This document shows positions 1 through 7,332 of a stretch of DNA of 43,131 nt, in pieces. The position numbers and the translations under genes were made by a program. The notes under the pieces were generated by a model, which was not told where the DNA came from, searched no databases, and saw only the letters and a program-made list of their open reading frames with translations. Numbering within the stretch: the stretch's first letter is position 1; every line of letters starts with the position of its first letter. This DNA is from an uncultured Bacteroidales bacterium (GTDB lineage Bacteria; Bacteroidota; Bacteroidia; Bacteroidales; UBA932): assembly GCA_944326315.1 (NCBI GenBank), contig CALVDP010000016.1, positions 1-43,131 of the forward strand. Direction: 5' to 3'.

Positions 1-1288
1 CGAAATCTGAAGCTTTCTTCATCTTGACGGCAATTTCCCTGTTGCACAGATTGCCGATGCTTCCTGCATGTGTGTGACGGACAGTTTTTTCCGCGTGGAA
101 CCTGCCCTCGTTTACCTCGATCCCCACACTCTTGTAGGCATCCCTGAACGGCATTCCGGCAAGGGCCCTTCTGTTTACTTCCTCGACTGTGAACAGGTAG
201 TCGTAGATAGGTGAGTCAAGGATGTGCCTGTTCACCCTTATCTCGCGGAGCATGAATTCAGTCATGCGTATGCACTTGTGCATGAGCTCCAGGGCAGGGA
301 AGAGTATGTCTTTCAGAAGCTGGAAGTCCCTGTGGTAGCCGTGAGGCATGTTGCTGCAGAGAAGGGCTATCGAGTTCCCGCACCCGAGAATCCTGTTGCA
401 GTTGCCGCGGATTATCTCCCACACGTCAGGGTTCTTCTTGTGCGGCATTATGCTGGAGCCGGTAGTGAGTTCGTCAGGGAATGAGATGAAGCCGAAGTTC
501 GGACACATGTACAGACAGCAGTCAGACGCGAACTTGTTCAGGGTCAGTGCTATGCTGCCGATGGCGGACGCTACTGCCTTTTCTGCCTTGCCGCGGCTGA
601 GCTGAGCGGCGATGACATTATAGTCCAGGTCCTCGAACTCAAGAAGCCGGGTGGTCATCTCCCTGTCCAGCGGGAAGGAGTTGCCGTATCCTGCAGCCGA
701 GCCGAGGGGATTCTGGTTTACAAGGTGATATGCCCCGTTCAGCATATACATGTCATCAGCGAGGGCTTCCGCATATCCTCCGAACCAGAGTCCGAACGAC
801 GAAGGCATGGCCACCTGGCCGTGCGTGTATCCGGGCAGCATCACATCCTTGTATTTTTCGCTGAGATCCTGAAGCACGCCGAAGAGCTCCAGGACTTCTT
901 CTTTAGTTTTCAGCAGTTCGTCCCGGAGGAAAAGCTTGATGTCCACAAGCACCTGGTCGTTGCGTGACCTCCCCGAATGTATTTTCTTGCCGACGTCTCC
1001 AAGCCTCCTTGTCAGGAGAAGCTCGACCTGGGAGTGAATGTCCTCCACATCGTCTTCGAGCACGAAGCTTCCGGCCTCTATTTCTCCGAGTATATCGTCG
1101 AGTGCCGCAGTGAGCGTGTCAAGCTCTTCCGCAGTGAGCAGTCCGATGGACTCAAGCATCCTTATATGCGCCTTGGACCCGATTACATCATATTTTGCAA
1201 GTGCCATGTCGAGCACCCTGTCATTCCCCACGGTGAAATTTTCCACCACGTCTGAGGCCTTTGTTCCTTTGCTCCAGAGAGTTGCCAT
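1..1288 (-). CDS. argH: Argininosuccinate lyase, C-terminus cut by window edge
   Basis: Last step of arginine synthesis: cleaves argininosuccinate to arginine and fumarate in the cytoplasm. The minus frame is open from the ATG at 1288 to base 1, giving about 429 residues; the family is usually about 440-460, so only a short C-terminal tail is missing. The fumarase/aspartase superfamily signature GSSIMPHKKNP is present, as is HSGRSRNDQV in the N-terminal third, which contributes substrate-binding residues. The start lies 1 nt after the mgsA stop, so translation is probably coupled to mgsA. It is the last visible gene of the argF'-argB-argE-mgsA-argH unit. Identity is secure; the true end is unknown. 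Confidence 0.96.
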   Translation of the reverse strand, partial: MATLWSKGTKASDVVENFTVGNDRVLDMALAKYDVIGSKAHIRMLESIGLLTAEELDTLTAALDDILGEIEAGSFVLEDDVEDIHSQVELLLTRRLGDVGKKIHSGRSRNDQVLVDIKLFLRDELLKTKEEVLELFGVLQDLSEKYKDVMLPGYTHGQVAMPSSFGLWFGGYAEALADDMYMLNGAYHLVNQNPLGSAAGYGNSFPLDREMTTRLLEFEDLDYNVIAAQLSRGKAEKAVASAIGSIALTLNKFASDCCLYMCPNFGFISFPDELTTGSSIMPHKKNPDVWEIIRGNCNRILGCGNSIALLCSNMPHGYHRDFQLLKDILFPALELMHKCIRMTEFMLREIRVNRHILDSPIYDYLFTVEEVNRRALAGMPFRDAYKSVGIEVNEGRFHAEKTVRHTHAGSIGNLCNREIAVKMKKASDF

Positions 1289-1289
1289 A

Positions 1290-1745
1290 TCAGAGTTTCC
1301 TGTTTTTATATGATTCGATACAAGCAGGGATAATACGCTCGTAGCTGTCGTCCCTGTAGAGAGGCGAGGATATTATGAAGTCTGCCGTGCTTCTGTTCGT
1401 GGCGAACGGTATGTTATACAGTGAGGCCAGTCTTACAAGGCTCATCACATCGTTCTGGTGCCCCTGCATGATGAGGTTGTCGCAGAAGAATACGAGCATG
1501 TCCACCTTGCCTTCGGCTATCAGGGCCCCTATCTGCGCGTCTCCTCCAAGCGGTCCGCTGAGGAGTTTGTCGATCACCGGCATATCGTCCCCGAGCACTT
1601 CCGCGAGGGCCTCTTCCACCAGCCGTCCTGTAGTGCCGGTGCAGAAAAGCCTGCAATCTTTCAGAGAGCCGGCATTGAACCTTACCCAGCTCACAAGTTC
1701 CTGTTTCCTGGCATCATGTGCCACGAGTGCTATTTTCTTTATCAT
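1290..1745 (-). CDS. mgsA: Methylglyoxal synthase
   Basis: Converts dihydroxyacetone phosphate to methylglyoxal and phosphate, a cytoplasmic bypass of lower glycolysis. The 151-residue length is normal. The family core SGPLGGDAQIGALI at residues 63-76 carries the catalytic Asp (D69, matching D71 of the E. coli enzyme by eye). The downstream HQND segment supplies the conserved His and Asp (H96, D99), and the N-terminal AHDARK and CTGTTG phosphate-binding segments are intact. It sits between argE (27 nt upstream) and argH (1 nt downstream), so it is co-transcribed with arginine genes. No arginine-related role is known for this enzyme; the linkage may be positional or may reflect triose-phosphate and nitrogen coordination. 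Confidence 0.93.
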   Translation of the reverse strand: MIKKIALVAHDARKQELVSWVRFNAGSLKDCRLFCTGTTGRLVEEALAEVLGDDMPVIDKLLSGPLGGDAQIGALIAEGKVDMLVFFCDNLIMQGHQNDVMSLVRLASLYNIPFATNRSTADFIISSPLYRDDSYERIIPACIESYKNRKL

Positions 1746-1772
1746 AATAATTATAATTTTTTTAAACCGTTT

Positions 1773-2918
1773 TCATTCCGCCACCTGCCGTCTTCTGACC
1801 GTTTCCGCGAAACGATTGATGAAATCAATGTAGCCCCGTATTGCCCCTTCGATTTCGGAGACCAGTATGTACTCGTCCTTCTTGTGCGACCTTCCGGATT
1901 CTCCGGGGCCCATCTTGACGGCGTCGCATCCTATTCTTATCCAGTCGGATGTGGTAGGGGAGGAGTATGTCTCTATGCCGGATTCCGCCAGGCATTCCTT
2001 CAGCGGGGAGTCTCCGAATGTGGCTGAAGACTTGTTTCTGAGATTCCTTGCAGTCAGCCTGCTCCTGCATACGGCCTGAAGCATTTCAAGTATCTCGCTG
2101 TTATCGTACATTTCCGTCGGCCTGATGTCCACCACGAAACGGCACCTGTCCGGTATGACATTGTGTGCCGTGCCTGCTTCTATCTGTGTGACGGAAAGCC
2201 TGACCTTGCCCGTTTCCGGGGAGATCCGGGTGAATTCGAAGTTCCTCAGCCGGTCTATGTCATCCAGTGCGATATAAAGGGCATTGACTCCCTCTCCGCG
2301 TGCGGCATGCCCGCTGACACCTTCCGCTTCCGCGTCAATTACGAGCAGTCCGCGCTCCGATGTGGCGGCTTTCATTCCGGTCGGTTCGCCGACAATGGCC
2401 CAGTCAGGTCTTCCAGCCTTCCCGAAGCCTGGAATCTCATTGTAGTGTTCCCATATCCAGGTCATCCCGTCAGGACCGGACCGTTCTTCTTCACTGCTCA
2501 GAACAAGCACAATGTTGAATGGAAGCTCTTCCTCCATGAAATGTCCGAATGCGGCGCACATTGACACCACTGACCCTCCGTCGTCGTTGCTGCCGAGTCC
2601 GCATACGATTTCATTTTCCGCATGTCCGAGGACTTTTTCTGCGCAGGCATAATCGGGGCGGTACGGGTCGAATGAATATTCGCTGTTGGGAGGGACTGTG
2701 TCCATGTGGGCACACAGCATCAGCGTCTTTTTCTCGGGGTCGAAGCCCTGCCCTGCTGCCACAATGTTGTTCTTTATCATGTGGTGCATGATGCCGCGGC
2801 TTTCAAGCACTTCGGATATGTAGCGGCAGACTTTCCCTTCATCAAAGGATACTGACGGTATCGCCACCATCCCCTTCAGCATGCTGACGGCATCGCTTAT
2901 GGTCTTTTCCATATCCAT
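1773..2918 (-). CDS. argE: M20-family N-acylcitrulline/N-acylornithine deacylase (ArgE-like)
   Basis: A zinc-dependent M20 amidohydrolase that would remove the N-acyl group late in arginine synthesis. In a pathway using ArgF' the substrate should be N-acylcitrulline rather than N-acetylornithine. Metal-ligand and catalytic motifs are present: CAHMDTVPP (H71, D73), GLGSNDDGG (bridging Asp at 112/113) and SSEEERSG (general base and metal Glu at 143/144), followed by GEPTG. A dimerisation domain lies between the two halves, with GHAARGEG and HNVIPDRCRF motifs. It has 381 residues from ATG 2918; an alternative ATG two codons in is equally possible. It starts 8 nt after argB. Acyl specificity (succinyl versus acetyl) cannot be read from this protein and is inferred from ArgF'. 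Confidence 0.9.
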   Translation of the reverse strand: MDMEKTISDAVSMLKGMVAIPSVSFDEGKVCRYISEVLESRGIMHHMIKNNIVAAGQGFDPEKKTLMLCAHMDTVPPNSEYSFDPYRPDYACAEKVLGHAENEIVCGLGSNDDGGSVVSMCAAFGHFMEEELPFNIVLVLSSEEERSGPDGMTWIWEHYNEIPGFGKAGRPDWAIVGEPTGMKAATSERGLLVIDAEAEGVSGHAARGEGVNALYIALDDIDRLRNFEFTRISPETGKVRLSVTQIEAGTAHNVIPDRCRFVVDIRPTEMYDNSEILEMLQAVCRSRLTARNLRNKSSATFGDSPLKECLAESGIETYSSPTTSDWIRIGCDAVKMGPGESGRSHKKDEYILVSEIEGAIRGYIDFINRFAETVRRRQVAE

Positions 2919-2926
2919 TCCCGGTG

Positions 2927-3724
2927 TCAGCTGTGGCAGACTGTCTGCCTGTCGTTCAGTATGTTCCCGGAATTCTTGATGACTACTTCCGCCACACCGT
3001 CCTTTATGGCCTTGAATGCGTTTTCCAGTTTCGGAAGCATTCCGTCTGCCACTGTCCCGTCTTCCTTCAGTTTCCGGAAGATGTCCGGGGTGATCTCAGG
3101 TATCAGGCTGCTGTCATCGTTCCTGTCGGCCAGCACCCCGTCTTTCTCGAAGCAGTATATAAGGCTGGTGACGGCCTTGGAAGCAAGGCTCACCGCTATG
3201 CTTGAAGCCACGGTGTCCGCATTGGTATTCAGCAATTCCCCGTCACGGCTGCATGTTATGGCGCAGAACACCGGTACAAGCCCCATGTCCAGCAGGCTTG
3301 TGATGAAGCCGCTGTCTATGTCTGACGGATCCAGGTCTCCCACGAAACCATAGTCTACCGTCTCGCCGCTTGAGGCTAACCTGACAGGAGGCCTTTTCGT
3401 AGCTTTGATCACGGCTCCGTCCGCTCCGGACAGACCGATGGCATTGCATCCGTTTTTCTGCAGGAGGGCCACAATGCTCTTGTTGCACCAGCCTGCATAG
3501 ACCATGGTCACTATGCGGAGCGTCGCGGCATCTGTCACCCTTCTGCCTTCTATCATTACGGGAGACTGTCCGAGTTCTTTCTGCATGGCGCTTGCTATTG
3601 CCCCGCCGCCATGTATCAGGACCTTGCGTCCCGGGATGGCTGAGAACTCCTCTGCGAATTTTTCAAGGCGCGCACGGTCATCCACGACGTTGCCGCCGAT
3701 TTTGAATACCTTTATCTTTTCCAT
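2927..3724 (-). CDS. argB: Acetylglutamate (N-acylglutamate) kinase
   Basis: Phosphorylates N-acylglutamate in the second step of arginine synthesis. It belongs to the amino acid kinase family: KIGGNVVDD near the N-terminus, LIHGGGAIASAM for substrate/phosphate binding, and a C-terminal nucleotide-site region with DGMLPKLENA. ATG 3724 gives 265 residues, with a purine-rich stretch before it. A GTG at 3745 would add seven residues but lies closer to the upstream gene and adds nothing conserved. It begins 38 nt after argF' and is followed 8 nt later by argE. No long N-terminal helix of the arginine-inhibited type is evident, so feedback sensitivity is uncertain. In a succinyl pathway it would act on N-succinylglutamate. 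Confidence 0.93.
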   Translation of the reverse strand: MEKIKVFKIGGNVVDDRARLEKFAEEFSAIPGRKVLIHGGGAIASAMQKELGQSPVMIEGRRVTDAATLRIVTMVYAGWCNKSIVALLQKNGCNAIGLSGADGAVIKATKRPPVRLASSGETVDYGFVGDLDPSDIDSGFITSLLDMGLVPVFCAITCSRDGELLNTNADTVASSIAVSLASKAVTSLIYCFEKDGVLADRNDDSSLIPEITPDIFRKLKEDGTVADGMLPKLENAFKAIKDGVAEVVIKNSGNILNDRQTVCHS

Positions 3725-3762
3725 TCCAGAATTTCCTTTACTCACTGATGCCGGCCACTGCG

Positions 3763-4716
3763 TTACAGTGACAGGAGTATCTCCTTAATGACGGTCTGTG
3801 CGGACACCACCCTGTTGGCTGCTTCCGGGATCACTATCGACTGCGGACTTTCAATCACCTCGTCGGTGACTATCATGTTGCGCCGTACCGGAAGGCAGTG
3901 CATGAAATATGCGTTGTCCGTCAGGGCCATTTTCCGGCTGTCGACTGTCCAGCTGCGGTCCATGTTCAGGACTTTCCCGTAATTGTCTCCGGAATAGGCT
4001 GCCCAGTTCTTTGCATATACGAAGTCCGCGTCCTCCAACGCCTTTTCCTGGTCATATTCGACCTTCGCATTTCCGACAAATGCCGGATCCAGTTCGTAGC
4101 CTTCGGGATGGGTGATGACAAATTCGTAGTCTGTCATGTTCATGCCTTCGGCAAATGAATTCGGTACCGCCTGCGGCAATGCTTTCGGATGCGGAGCCCA
4201 GGTCATGACGACCTTCGGCCTGTCCTTCTTCTTATATTCCTCTATGGTGATCATGTCGGCAAACGTCTGCAGCGGATGCCTTGTGGCGGCTTCCATGCTG
4301 AATACCGGCTTGCCTGAGTATTCGATGAACTGTGTCAGTATCTTCTCCGTGTAGTCATCCTCCTTGCTTTCGAATTTGGCGAAGGACCTTACTCCTATGA
4401 TGTCGCAGTAGCATCCCATCACCGGTATGGCTTCAAGAAGATGTTCGGACTTGTCTCCGTCCATTATCACGCCACGTTCCGTTTCAAGTTTCCATGCTCC
4501 CTGGTTGACATCCAGGACTATCACGTTCATTCCCAGATTCATGGCCGCCTTCTGTGTGCTCAGCCTGGTCCTCAGGCTTGAGTTGAAGAAAATCATGAGC
4601 AGGGTCTTGTTCTTGCCGAGTCCCTGGTCGGCAAAGGGATGTTCCTTGACGTATTTCGCTTTTGCGAATGCCTCGTCAAGATTGCCCAGTTGGGTTATCG
4701 AAGTGAAATTTCTCAT
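3763..4716 (-). CDS. argF': N-succinyl/N-acetyl-L-ornithine carbamoyltransferase (ArgF')
   Basis: Transfers carbamoyl from carbamoyl phosphate to an N-acylated ornithine, yielding N-acylcitrulline. ATG 4716 gives 317 residues; the longer TTG-initiated frame (4752) runs into the promoter. FFNSSLRTRLSTQKA is the carbamoyl-phosphate loop, and FMHCLPVRRN replaces the HCLP region of ordinary OTCase. The GVIMDGDKS segment lines up, from memory, with the loop holding Pro90 in Bacteroides fragilis SOTCase and Glu92 in Xanthomonas AOTCase. Here residue 90 is Ser, encoded at 4449-4447. Published mutagenesis showed that Ser at this site gives succinyl specificity, so an N-succinylornithine substrate is predicted. 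First gene of the left arginine unit, with a TAAGTTTG promoter box about 35 nt upstream. Confidence 0.95.
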   Translation of the reverse strand: MRNFTSITQLGNLDEAFAKAKYVKEHPFADQGLGKNKTLLMIFFNSSLRTRLSTQKAAMNLGMNVIVLDVNQGAWKLETERGVIMDGDKSEHLLEAIPVMGCYCDIIGVRSFAKFESKEDDYTEKILTQFIEYSGKPVFSMEAATRHPLQTFADMITIEEYKKKDRPKVVMTWAPHPKALPQAVPNSFAEGMNMTDYEFVITHPEGYELDPAFVGNAKVEYDQEKALEDADFVYAKNWAAYSGDNYGKVLNMDRSWTVDSRKMALTDNAYFMHCLPVRRNMIVTDEVIESPQSIVIPEAANRVVSAQTVIKEILLSL

Positions 4717-4749
4717 CTGATGTGAATTTTGTCTGTCAAGTCCAATCCA

Positions 4750-4757
4750 CAAACTTA
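4750..4757 (-). promoter_or_regulatory. Promoter -7 box of the argF' unit
   Basis: TAAGTTTG read on the minus strand matches the Bacteroidota -7 consensus TAnnTTTG. It implies a start near 4743 and a leader of about 27 nt before the argF' ATG. No good -33 TTG was seen. Directly upstream lie the TTCACCCTCA tandem repeats. Confidence 0.6.
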
Positions 4758-4769
4758 ATAAAAATTTTC

Positions 4770-5245
4770 AGAAATCCCTTTCCATTTTTCGCTTCACCCC
4801 CATTCACCCTCAGCTTCACCCTCATTCACCCTCATTCACCCTCATTCACCCTCAGCTTCACCCTCGATGGCCACCCTCATTCACCCTCAGCTTCACCATC
4901 AATGGCCACCCTCTCCGGGGCAGCCCGGATGTCACTTCGGGAATTCGCCTCTCTTGAGCCGGATTTCGTCCCTTATAGAGGTATTTCTCTGAAATTTACT
5001 TCTTTTAACGTCAGTTCGACGAATTTAGGTTGCTCAGGACCAAGGAATTCGTCGAACAGTCGTTAAGGATTTCTGCGAAATCCAATTTTCTTAAACCCCA
5101 GTCGCTGTGGCGACAGCCCCTTTCCAAGGGGCGCCACCCCCTACCGCCCCCTCGCCGGGGGCCCGTCGCAGGACTTGCGTCCTGCTCCTCAGCGGTAGTT
5201 CGATGATTTTCAATAATTAAAATTCATCGAACTCACGTTCTTTTA
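4770..5245. repeat. Mosaic palindromic intergenic repeat, copy A
   Basis: This 584-nt gap between argF' and the AraC gene holds no convincing gene. It shares several blocks with 11741-11955: GAAATCCCTTTCC near 4770; GCCGGATTTCGTCCC followed by TATAGAGG at 4958-4981; hairpin 1 with arms 5006-5025 and 5046-5065 (core GTTCGACGAATT and its complement); a mini-hairpin at 5067-5083; and hairpin 2 at 5198-5232 (core GTTCGATGA). Further GC-rich hairpins lie between 5100 and 5180, such as GCCCCTTTCCAAGGGGC. The block order differs from copy B, so the element is a mosaic. It may be a dispersed, MITE- or REP-like family; no transposase is present. Confidence 0.75.
4791..4914. repeat. Short tandem repeat array, unit TTCACCCTCA
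   Basis: About ten units of TTCACCCTCA, some preceded by GC and some degenerated to ATGGCCACCCTC. The array lies inside copy A of the mosaic repeat, about 35 bp upstream of the argF' -7 box. The corresponding place in copy B has TCACCCC followed by a different hairpin, so this array is an expansion private to copy A. Confidence 0.85.
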
Positions 5246-5269
5246 TTTCACCGAATCCGCGAATATCTA

Positions 5270-5331
5270 TTACATGTGCGCGGAATCCCGCCCCGGACTG
5301 TTACATGTGCGCGGAATCCCGCCCCGGACTG
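5270..5331. repeat. Exact 31-bp tandem duplication across the AraC stop codon
   Basis: Bases 5270-5300 and 5301-5331 are identical (each begins TTACATGTGCGCGG and ends CCCCGGACTG). The AraC-family gene's stop codon (TTA on the plus strand, 5301-5303) is the first triplet of the gene-side copy. The extra copy is therefore downstream of the stop and leaves the protein unchanged. Confidence 0.95.
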
Positions 5332-6182
5332 TGCCCTGTAAGTCTCCTGAATATTTCGCAGAAGTGTTCCATGGAGCAGTAGCCGGTCTCCATGGAGATC
5401 TCCTGGATGCTCTTGTCTGTCCTGCAGAGAAGATTGCAGGCTGTGCAGAACTGTTTCGAACCGATGTATTCCGCTATGCCTTTCCCTGTCTCGCATGTGA
5501 GCAGGTCTTCAAGATAAGCGGCCGATATCCCGAGAGCCCGGGACAGGAACGATGCTGTCGGCAGCCCTTTTTTCAGGACCTGTCCTGTCAGGAAATACTT
5601 GTCCAGGATGCTGTCAGCCTGGCGTATGACGGTACAGTTCTCTTCATGCCTTGTGATGAACTGTCTCTTGTAGAATCTGGCCCCGTAGTCCAGCATGAGT
5701 CTTATCCTTTCCGTGATGATGCCGTGCGAGAACTCATCCGTACCCCAGCGCAGATCCTTTTCGATGCTGTCCATACAGTCCTGCATAGTGCAAAGTTCAC
5801 GTTCCGAGACATGCAGGGCCTCGTTGCACCTGTATCTGAAGAAGCTGTATCCGCGCATGCTTCCTGCAAGGGCGGTCCCTGCGATGAATTCCGGATGGAA
5901 AAGCAGTATCCTGCATTTGTCCTTCTCCCCGGGACCCATGCAGACCGGAGTCCCGGGCTGGGCAAATGCCACCGTCCCTGCGGAGAAGTCGCACTCCTTC
6001 CATCCGGAGCAGCAGCTGCCCGGTTTCCTGTCCAGGATGACGGAATACAGCCCGAGCCTCAGCAGACTGCCAGCGTATTTATCGTCTGGGCGCACGATTC
6101 CGGCGAGCGGCTGGCATGTTCTGTTGGAAAAGAAGCCGCTGCATCCGTGTATGGTGTCTATTTTGCGTATTTCCTTTTGCAT
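5301..6182 (-). CDS. AraC-family transcriptional regulator
   Basis: Predicted DNA-binding regulator. ATG 6182 gives 293 residues; an upstream extension to 6239 would overlap the -7 box and is unlikely. The last ~95 residues form a double helix-turn-helix AraC domain: SFLSRALGISAAYLEDLL (first HTH), then SIQEISMETGYCSMEHFCEIFRRLTGHSP (second HTH with the classic GY-S--HF---FR---G-SP pattern). The N-terminal ~190 residues are cysteine-rich and resemble a cupin-like sensor weakly. It is divergent from the EamA transporter, with about 208 nt between them, which suggests it controls that gene. The ligand is unknown. The C-terminus coincides with a 31-bp tandem duplication. Confidence 0.9.
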   Translation of the reverse strand: MQKEIRKIDTIHGCSGFFSNRTCQPLAGIVRPDDKYAGSLLRLGLYSVILDRKPGSCCSGWKECDFSAGTVAFAQPGTPVCMGPGEKDKCRILLFHPEFIAGTALAGSMRGYSFFRYRCNEALHVSERELCTMQDCMDSIEKDLRWGTDEFSHGIITERIRLMLDYGARFYKRQFITRHEENCTVIRQADSILDKYFLTGQVLKKGLPTASFLSRALGISAAYLEDLLTCETGKGIAEYIGSKQFCTACNLLCRTDKSIQEISMETGYCSMEHFCEIFRRLTGHSPGRDSAHM

Positions 6183-6236
6183 TATATTTCCCGGAAGTCT
6201 CTGAGTCTCACTGGTCCGTGACCTGCTTCCTCGGCA

Positions 6237-6244
6237 CAAAGATA
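6237..6244 (-). promoter_or_regulatory. Promoter -7 box for the AraC-family gene
   Basis: TATCTTTG on the minus strand fits TAnnTTTG and predicts transcription from about 6230, roughly 48 nt before the ATG at 6182. No clear -33 element is visible. Confidence 0.5.
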
Positions 6245-6360
6245 ATATTCCTGATTCTGCCGCGCTGTATGTTTATTACGGAGTCTTGTAACATAATTAC
6301 GGAAAGTTGGCTGTAATTCATCAAAATGACGAATACAGAACGGAATAACGCTAAAAATAC

Positions 6361-6368
6361 TATATTTG
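6361..6368 (+). promoter_or_regulatory. Promoter -7 box for the EamA transporter
   Basis: TATATTTG is a perfect TAnnTTTG box. It lies 23 nt before the ATG at 6391, so the leader would be about 16 nt. The ~117 nt between the two divergent boxes is the likely operator region for the AraC protein. Confidence 0.65.
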
Positions 6369-6390
6369 CGCCCTGAAAAAGAAGGCGAAT

Positions 6391-7326
6391 ATGACAAGTG
6401 AACAGAGAATGGGGCATCTGTCGATGCTCGCGGCAAGCGTCATGTGGGGTATGATGGCCCCTATTTCCAAGGCTGCCATGAATTCGGATGCCGTGTCCGC
6501 CATGCTTGTGGCAGATGTCAGGATATTCGGGGCGGCGGCGCTGTTCTGGATATTATCATTCTTTACCAAAGGGGAGAAAATCCTGGACAAATGGGACTAT
6601 GTGCGCCTGTTTTTTGCCGGACTGTTCGCCATACTGTTGAACCAGGGCGTCTATGTCACAGGGGTCTCGATGACTTCTCCGGTGGATGCGTCGATCATCA
6701 CCACCACACTTCCGATAGTGACCATGATATTCGCCGCCATATTCATCAAGGAGCCTATAACTGGCATGAAGGCCGGGGGTGTCCTCCTCGGTGCCTGCGG
6801 TGCATTGCTGCTGGTGTTCGGCAACCGTCTGATTCCAGGCGCTTCCGAAGCGGTGCAGACGGCGCGTACGTCAAATCTGGCCGGTGACCTGCTCTGCTTC
6901 CTCGCACAATGCTCATACGCCGTATATCTGGTCATCTTCAGGGACCTGATCAGGAAATATTCACCTATAACGCTTATGAAATGGATGTTCACGTTCTCGT
7001 CTGTCGTCATGATACCGGTCTCGGCAAGAAGTCTTGCGCTTACGGGATGGGACTCTATTTCCCTGACAGAATATGCGGAACTGGCCTATGTGCTGGTATT
7101 CGGGACATTCCTGTGCTACCTCATTGTCCCGGTAGGGCAGAAGTTCCTCCGGCCGACACTTGTGGCCATGTACAATTATGTCCAGCCCGTAGTGGCCACA
7201 GTGGTGGCCATAATCTGGGGCATGGACACATTTAATATTCTCAAGATTATCGCCGTCGTGCTTATCTTCGCCGGAGTGCTTCTCGTGAACCGGAGCAAGG
7301 CCAGGTATCCGGAAGACCAGGGGTAG
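6391..7326 (+). CDS. EamA/DMT-superfamily transporter
   Basis: Inner-membrane drug/metabolite transporter of 311 residues with about ten hydrophobic segments in two EamA halves. The first half runs from HLSMLAASVMWGMMAPISK to a glycine-rich helix GVLLGACGALLLVFGN near residue 140. The second half ends in IIAVVLIFAGVLLVNR followed by a short basic tail. The first-half signature TSPVDASIITTTLPI and second-half VAMYNYVQPVVATVVAI are typical. Members export amino acids, purines or other metabolites. Being wedged between two arginine operons, an amino-acid or arginine-related substrate is possible but only inferred. It converges on argD with 6 nt between stops. Confidence 0.9.
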   Translation: MTSEQRMGHLSMLAASVMWGMMAPISKAAMNSDAVSAMLVADVRIFGAAALFWILSFFTKGEKILDKWDYVRLFFAGLFAILLNQGVYVTGVSMTSPVDASIITTTLPIVTMIFAAIFIKEPITGMKAGGVLLGACGALLLVFGNRLIPGASEAVQTARTSNLAGDLLCFLAQCSYAVYLVIFRDLIRKYSPITLMKWMFTFSSVVMIPVSARSLALTGWDSISLTEYAELAYVLVFGTFLCYLIVPVGQKFLRPTLVAMYNYVQPVVATVVAIIWGMDTFNILKIIAVVLIFAGVLLVNRSKARYPEDQG

Positions 7327-7332
7327 AAGGTA

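Noticed and set aside
4791-4914. CRISPR array
   Set aside because: Units are about 10 bp, directly abutting, with no spacers and no cas genes.
4722-5066. 114-codon frame over the tandem repeats
   Set aside because: Its sequence is a translation of the TTCACCCTCA repeats and palindromes, with no support as a protein.
5274-6221. Plus-strand frame of 315 codons
   Set aside because: Antisense to the AraC-family gene, which has a clear HTH; no motifs on this strand.
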